A DNA stretch of 64,000 bases from Macrotrachela quadricornifera (lineage: Eukaryota; Rotifera; Eurotatoria; Philodinida; Philodinidae), in NCBI GenBank assembly GCA_022393335.1, contig JAJEKB010020812.1, forward strand, positions 1,000,200 to 1,064,199, given 5' to 3'. Within the stretch, counting starts at the first letter, position 1, and each line of letters starts with the position of its first letter. Below are positions 57,896-64,000 of this stretch, in pieces. The notes under the pieces were generated by a model. The model did not search any database and was not told the DNA's origin. It saw only the letters and a list, made by a program, of their open reading frames with translations. The translations under genes and the position numbers were made by a program.

Positions 57896-58320
57896 TTGTT
57901 CCCTCGACTGAAGGGAGGGTCATATGAAAAAAAAATAGTTTGTTTGCTTGTCGCAGGTTAAAAAAACATCAGGCTTAAAAAAAACATGTGCTTAGAACTT
58001 CTATACATGTATAGGGTTCTTCAAGTTTTGTTAAAATTTTGCTATGGGTTATCAATGTGCAGGAACCCAAAATTGAAGTCAGATTTTAGACCTGACTGAC
58101 CACTGGTCAGCAAAAAAATGGACTAATCAGAAATCAGCTTTTTTAAATTACGGTTTTCTGGACTTTTGATAAAAGTTTGTTAAAGGTTATCGATGCCCAG
58201 GAATCCAAAACTGAAGTTAGATTTTGGATCCGACTGACCACTGGTCAGCAAAAAATGGACCAATCAGAAATCAGCTTTTTCCCTCGACTGTAAGGAGGGT
58301 CATATGAAAAAAATAGTTTG
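57896..58320. repeat. CCCTCGACTGAAGGGAGGG repeats and a ~175-bp tandem duplication
   Basis: CCCTCGACTGAAGGGAGGGT followed by CATATGAAAAAAA occurs at 57901 and, with slight changes, at 58281 and about 59876. Between the first two lies a tandem pair: CTGACCACTGGTCAGCAAAA at about 58095 and 58235, each followed by ATGGACYAATCAGAAATCAG. TGACCACTGGTCA is itself palindromic. Confidence 0.75.
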
Positions 58321-59140
58321 TGTGTGTAGCAGGGTCAAAGGTCGAAAAAACATGTTCTTTAAGGAAACAACCAGAAATCCTAGTTTCGAAAAAAAATCGA
58401 ATCTTAACATTTCAGAAAAGGTTTTCGGGGTCGGGGAATCGAATAGCACTATTAGTTTTTCAATTTTTCCAAATATTTTTTTTTGGTAAAAAATGGTTTT
58501 TTTAAGAAAATAATGGTTTCTTATAAAGTTTGACTGAAGGTAGATGGGGTCGGGAAATCGAATGGCACTATTAGTTTTCCAATTTTTTCAAGTAATTTTT
58601 TTCTTCCTACCAGTGAGATTATGTGAAAAATACTAATAGAATTTCGTGTGTATCTTTGTTTGTGGCAGGTCGTAGGACACAGTTTAAATAAGAGTAAGAT
58701 TGCAAAACCGTTTTTCGGAATCTGGAGAGTGATCCAATTAGAATTTTTTGATGTTGCAACTTTGAACCAAGTGCTCTTTGGGGCTCTGTGTTTCATATAA
58801 TTGGATATTTTTGGGCTCGCTTTATTCACCAGTTACAGTTTTTCAAGTAAGAAGTCAATCCTTTGAAGATTTTTGGTGTGTCGCTTTCAACCAATAAAAG
58901 TGTTGAAGCTGGAAAACTCAGTAAATCATAAATTTTCAACGTTAAGTTTAGGACATTTGAGATTTCTTACGCTGAAAATGCAATGAATCGAAATTTTACG
59001 AGCTAACGTTCTATTCCAATTACACTTTTTTAGTCGTAAATTGCAACTAATGATGCGTTTTCGATGTCGAGTTCTTGACTAATTACATTAGTTTTAGACT
59101 GGATGTGTAGTTACGGAAAAATCGATTAATGGGTTACAGA

Positions 59141-59262
59141 GCATTTCAAAATTTTTACCGGCCGCTCTGCTGGTCAGCTGTTCTCGTGCCACTCTGCCGC
59201 TCTGCCGCGACATGAGAGCGGCTGAGCGGTAGAGCAGCCGGTAAAATTTTTGAAATGCTCCC
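59141..59262. repeat. GC-rich inverted repeat, 122 bp
   Basis: GAGCATTTCAAAATTTTTAC (from about 59140) pairs with GTAAAATTTTTGAAATGCTC at about 59243-59262, and inner GC-rich parts (CCGGCCGCTCTGC, GAGCAGCCGG) also pair. Strikingly GC-rich for the region. Probably a small MITE-like hairpin. Confidence 0.7.
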
Positions 59263-59396
59263 TTATGTAAATAACGTTGTGCAACTAGAGTGTCTAGGCT
59301 GATCGTACAGAAAAATTGGAGAATCGGAAGGCTAAATAAGATAGATCGTATGTAGAAAGCTATGCAGAATGAAGAACTACGGATGGATAGAGGAGT

Positions 59397-59444
59397 GGCT
59401 AGTCGTGATTGGCGCCCCAAAGGGGCGCCGACGAACGACTAGCC
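59397..59444. repeat. 48-nt two-tier hairpin, copy 1
   Basis: GGCTAGTCGT pairs perfectly with ACGACTAGCC (outer 10 bp), and GGCGCCCC with GGGGCGCC (inner 8 bp, AAA loop). Internal-loop sides are GATT and GACGA. Confidence 0.8.
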
Positions 59445-60073
59445 GTTCATTTCTATTTTTAATCAAAATTAAGCATGTTTGAGACTAATTAGTGGTTGTT
59501 CATGTAGAATTAAGTCTACTAGAGAACACCTCTAACTGTCTCTGCACTTTTGAATCGAGTATATGACCAAGTGATAGACTTCAGTAAGCTATTAAACGCC
59601 CTCAAAGGATTTGGTTTCTCAGACCGTTCAAGCCAAGATATACAATTATTCGTGTTACTAGTTTGGCTGTACTACTGTACTAATATATATGATATCTTTA
59701 GTAAAATCTTCCAATCTGGTGCCAGTTTATATGACTATTAAAGTAATCAATACTGATTAAGATCCTAGAATGTGGAGACAAATCAATGCTCCTTGTCGGA
59801 GATACAAACTTGTTTGACATGTAGGTTCATTATAAAAAAACAATATATACTCTTCCTCAAGGATGCAAATATTCTCTTGGCTAAAGGGAGGATCATATGA
59901 AAAAAAACTAAAAAGAGGTTGTGTGTCTGATTGTTTGTGCTAAGGTCAAAAGAACATCAGAGTCAAGATAAGTTTGGGCTCTTCCATATATACTTGTACG
60001 CGTTCTTTTCAATATCCAGTCGTGAGCTTATGAAGTGTTTTGCTCTAGTGCTTTTCTATTTGACAGTGAGAAT

Positions 60074-60121
60074 GACTAGTCGTGAGTGGCTCTCCGAAGT
60101 GACGCCGATGAACGCCTAGTC
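60074..60121. repeat. 48-nt two-tier hairpin, copy 2
   Basis: Same length and layout as copy 1. Outer GACTAGTCGT with ACGCCTAGTC (9 of 10 pairs; the second pair is A-T instead of G-C). The inner stem is weaker (GGCTCTCC with GTGACGCC). Confidence 0.75.
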
Positions 60122-60164
60122 GCTCATTTTTGAAGTTCAACAGGGATTCTTACAGAGGAGGTCT

Positions 60165-60785
60165 ATAGAAAATCTACCAGGTATTTCTTGAAAAAATAAT
60201 AGATTTTGTGTCGTTTTTAATGTATAATATTCATTTTTTTTATTCTTTTTAACATAATGGAAATTTTCGATCGTACACGATCATTTTCAACCTTTTACCA
60301 CGACCAATATACAAGATGTTACAAAATACAAAGCAATATAATAAACTAGACAAACATAAACATGAACATGAAAAATTTTTATGAATAATACAACATTAAC
60401 TTTTAACTTCATTAACATTCACATCATTATCAAGTGTTTTCAATATTTGAATGATGGTGATTACGATGTAAGAAGTCACCAATTCAATTCAAATCCAATA
60501 CCAATACATCTATAATTAATTACTCAAGATATTAAGTACTACTTTTATGTAACGATATGTGAGCATTGAATTTCATGTTTTGTGTCGTGTAACATCTTGT
60601 ACACTGATCATGGTAAAAGGTTGAAAATGATCGTGTAAGATCGAAAATTTCCATTATATTAAAAAGAATAAAAAATTAAAATTATACATTAAAAACTACA
60701 CAAAATCTATTATTTCTTCAAAATTAATTATAAAATCTCACGAATCTTTAATTTTCATATATTACCAGGTATTTCGAGAAAACTT
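60165..60785. mobile_element. Foldback element with ~130-bp arms
   Basis: Arms 60196-60332 and 60590-60717 are near-identical inverted copies, sharing AATAATAGATTTTGTG, ATGGAAATTTTCGATC and ACGATCATTTTCAACCTTTT. The direct repeat ACCAGGTATTTC brackets them (60176-60187 and 60764-60775) and may be a target duplication or a partial repeat. No ORF. Confidence 0.8.
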
Positions 60786-61897
60786 CATTGAGATTCTGAT
60801 ATTCAAAAATTTCAAGATAATGCAACCTTTTTAGAAAGATGACGAAATTGAATTTATAATGGATAGCTCTACCAGCGAAACTTGAACTTCGCTATGCTCA
60901 ACGAGAATTATTTTCCTATGAATCAGACAATTTTCTCCGGAAAGCTAAACACCAGTCTGATAGAAGGATACATAAATAACTTTTTAGCATAGTTCTTAAT
61001 AGACTCAAATGTGGAACTTTTGCATCTTTTTTCAATTCATTATAGCAATGCGACATGTCTTATATGAAGAATGCTGAGAAATTTGTAATTCTTTTCTAAT
61101 ATTAGTCTATCATCACATAAATTTTGTATCTTTTATCCTAGCATTTTGAATAGAAGTGTTATTTTTCCTTGGTTGTCGAGATATATTCTGTTTATTTCTT
61201 GCTGATTGATAGACTAATCATTTTCTAATTGGTTTTTCCTGATATACTAGCATTTCTCTTCCTTTCATGACTTATTTAACTGCTAGCTTAACTTGTCCTG
61301 TAAATGCATTCGATAAATCTACAATGGACTTCGGCAACTTATCGTGTATTCAGACATATACAGAAGCACTTATTTAGAAAACTTGATCATGATAATCATC
61401 CATAAATAAATTAAATTTACACTGAAGAGTTATCTATATATCGCTTCGCAACTTTTAGATCATCTCTTATTTATATAAAAATCATTATCTTTTGACAGCA
61501 CCTAAGTTAATTCATACGCGAAAGGCTAACTAACAGACGTAGATAATCTATTGCTCATGAAATATTTCGCAAATGAGCATAAAATTAATAAATTGAGATG
61601 TTTCTACATTTTTCGGGTCAATTCAGCACGCATGACGGACAGTTATTGATATACATTCAATTCCAAATATAGTTTTAAAAACAACAATAGTCAAAGCCTA
61701 CCGCAGTATTCCATTCAGTTTGACAGAAGGTATTTTACCATAAAGAGTACGTAAAATAGGCTTAGTTTTTGAACTTTGCCTATGAAGTTCTATTCTAAAT
61801 CTCATAACCTTTCGTACACAGTCAGGCATGATTTTCTTGGATTGTGAACGAAATCGGACTATTAGCTGCTGAATGAAACAGACATAAATAATGGAGC

Positions 61898-61945
61898 GGT
61901 TAGCCGTGAGTGGCACCCCGGTGGGGCGCCGACGAACGACTAGCC
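61898..61945. repeat. 48-nt two-tier hairpin, copy 3
   Basis: Outer GGTTAGCCGT with ACGACTAGCC (one G-T wobble, one mismatch). Inner GGCACCCC with GGGGCGCC (GGT loop). Pairing extends outward here (ATGGAGC with GCTCCAT). Confidence 0.8.
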
Positions 61946-61959
61946 GCTCCATTTGTAGC

Positions 61960-64000
61960 CCAAGCGACTAATGTCAGCACTTTATTAATAATTCATAAAA
62001 GTCAAAACTGTTATCTATGATGAAGAAAGTGCAGATGCTTGATATTTTTTGAATTTGAAATTGATAGTCTTGGTTTTGGAAATCATAAAATGTATAAAGT
62101 TTGTTCAGATTGAGGTGACTATAGCACTACACTTACTGATAAATTACCTGACAATTGTTCTCAATATAAATAGAATGAATTCAGTCGAGGGTTAAGCGAG
62201 TCACCTTTGACGAGCGTTACTTGTGAGTAAGATATGCTAGATGGATGAAGTGTTGAATAATTGAATTCAGTTTGACACTACATTTGTTAATTCATGTCTC
62301 GTTCGAATAATATGATCGTTTAATGTTCGATACATTTACATTTCTTCAGTAATCAACAAGCTTATATATGATTAATATTTTATCTTCTTTCATTTATCTT
62401 TTTATTATTAATATATAAAAAATATATTTAGTGAATACATAAAGGTATATCAACGATAATATCTCAATAAAGTCATCGAGAATAATATTTTGCTTTTTCT
62501 TTTTTATTAATACGTTTTATGGTTGATTTCACATGATAATTAATAATTAACACGTGATATCCTTGTATAAAAATATATTGTGACAGATTTTTTATTTTCA
62601 TTAATAATCATGTATGAATAAATATTATGCTTTTATTTTTGCTCTTATTTTGATATTTAATCAATATAATATTAAGTGAAATATTATTAATATTTCAATA
62701 ATAAATATATAAAGAAAAGAAGAATTTTGAGTTTAAAATTTAAGTTTTTATCTCACAGAAATATGTTTTGGTTCGATATGAATAATAATGGTCGAGGTAT
62801 AACGAATGACTCCTTGTTTCATAATATATCTTTTCGTGTATTTCGTTTTCTTTTGAATAAGATGAAATACATGATGAAAATCTAGAACCTAAAGCGCGAT
62901 CATTCATTATATTCTATCTTTTGTTTATTTAATAAATATATAAAGAATTTGTGATTATAAACGGAAAAAAAAGAATTACAATATATTAAGTTATATGAAT
63001 ATGTTTTAAATTTTAATCAATAACATCATACATGTTTGAAATACATATTGATATAATCTTACAATATGTTTCATACACTGAATATAATGAAAATAAATAA
63101 ATTTGTAGAAAAATTATGTTATATTTCATTTATATTGAAGGTTATAAACACTACAAGGTCATATTAAGAAAATGAAAAATATTTATATTTTTGTTTTCCT
63201 TTTAATTATATTTGATGCATTACAATATTTATAAAAGTTATGATAGATAGATGAAAAATAATATGATATATCTATAATTTAATTCGCTTTTTTCATTATA
63301 CAGGATTGTGACATAGATGTTATACTTCCGTTACATCAGGTAACGCGATTCAAACGTCAAAATACCCGCAGAAGCAGTAAAATGAATTATTTCAAAAAAT
63401 GATCGTCTTTTTACCCTAGTAAAGAGAAGGTATCCTTAAAAAGTTGAGGAATTTGAGTGGATTTGATGTAACGGCACCATTACCCGTTTAAAGCGAGGGT
63501 ATCCTCAAAAAGTTGAGGAATTTTAGTGGATTTGGTATAATGCATCGCTACTATAAGTAAAAGGACATATTGAATAGTTCTTTTGATTCATTTTTTCATC
63601 ATCTGTTGTAGTCTTAACTTGAAACACCATTCGTTATCGGGACCGCCTTTTTATTTATTACGGTGAAAAGAAACCAAGTACTTACACTGTGCAGATGAAG
63701 GATCTCTTTTGAGTAGAACTTTTTATTCCTTTCCTTTAATAAATCTCTGAAACGGTGTAAAGACATGTGAATTGACACAAACTAACACAGTATCATAAGA
63801 GAGAAACACATTCTCCAATTTTATTTAAAATATTTAACTGAGGTTTCAGCATTTTTGTTCACTAAACAATAAAGATCTCCAGGGACAAATATGGTTTGAG
63901 AAGGAAATCATGTTCGAAGAGTTACTGGGCTAGATTGTACTTACGAGGAATATTATTTAGGTGTAACACGCCGATTTCATTCATTCATATAGAATTTGAT
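61960..64000. other. Non-coding AT-rich end of window
   Basis: No gene recognised. A tandem duplication of about 70-75 bp lies at 63427-63540 (GGTATCCTYAAAAAGTTGAG followed by GAATTT and AGTGGATTT in both copies). Confidence 0.5.

Noticed and set aside
59397..61945. Hammerhead ribozyme interpretation of the hairpins
   Set aside because: The CTGANGA and GAAA core boxes are not present in the right places.
1..64000. Alternative genetic code to explain the many in-frame stops
   Set aside because: All three stop codons occur as lesions and all also end intact-looking frames, and several genes have frameshifts and deletions too, so decay is simpler.
1..64000. CRISPR arrays, operons or ribosome binding sites
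   Set aside because: The window is eukaryotic, with spliced genes; the short arrays are microsatellites without spacer structure.

Overview
The window looks like a nuclear genome fragment of a bdelloid rotifer (Rotaria/Adineta-like). It is AT-rich eukaryotic DNA with short GT-AG introns of about 80-140 bp. It carries protein families typical of bdelloids: LDLR-A/EGF-decorated 7TM receptors, an ADP-ribosyltransferase fused to kinesin-light-chain-type TPRs, and NHL proteins. It also carries genes whose families are mainly fungal or bacterial: a DUF1996 domain, a fungal-type TPR protein and an M35 metalloprotease. Dense nested DNA transposons and foreign-looking genes fit the known subtelomeric compartments of bdelloids. 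The species assignment is an inference; no database was searched.

Layout. At 0.6-1.1 kb there is a truncated DUF1996 gene beside a GGAGTCA microsatellite. At 1.5-5.8 kb (minus) lies a three-exon P-element/THAP9-like transposase gene whose acidic tail is split by a 1.5-kb terminal-inverted-repeat (TIR) element; a divergent shorter relative lies at 6.3-7.3 kb. A tRNA-like sequence is at 7.7 kb. At 9.3-14.1 kb (minus) a ~1,580-codon LDLR-A/EGF/7TM receptor is interrupted by one TGA. Minisatellites and a small TIR element fill 14.7-16.8 kb. An R2/NeSL-like non-LTR retrotransposon fragment (17.4-18.8 kb) is invaded by a dead piggyBac (18.8-20.7 kb). At 23.3-26.3 kb is a galactocerebrosidase (GH59) pseudogene split by a 1.1-kb element with an 8-bp target duplication. 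Then come an LTR fragment (27.5 kb), a fungal-type TPR pseudogene (29.2-30.9 kb) and a foldback element (31.1-31.5 kb).

From 31.6 to 36.2 kb little is recognisable. A second dead piggyBac (36.3-38.3 kb) is followed by a piggyBac MITE (38.5-39.0 kb) and a foldback element (41.4-42.1 kb). A 7TM receptor pseudogene (43.0-43.9 kb) has two further broken copies at 49.5 kb and 51.9-52.3 kb. A MAPKAPK-like kinase (44.1-45.7 kb), the ART-TPR gene (46.3-49.1 kb) and an NHL-repeat gene (50.4-51.4 kb) lie on the minus strand. A third piggyBac (52.3-54.5 kb) abuts half a mariner (54.5-55.25 kb). An apparently intact secreted M35 metalloprotease (56.6-57.7 kb, minus) follows. The rest is AT-rich, with foldback elements, dispersed repeats and three copies of a 48-nt hairpin.

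The genes do not form a pathway. The common theme is decay and invasion: almost every recognisable gene carries one or a few in-frame stops in an otherwise conserved frame, and many of these stops are explained by a single GC-to-AT transition. The M35 protease is the only long gene seen without a lesion.
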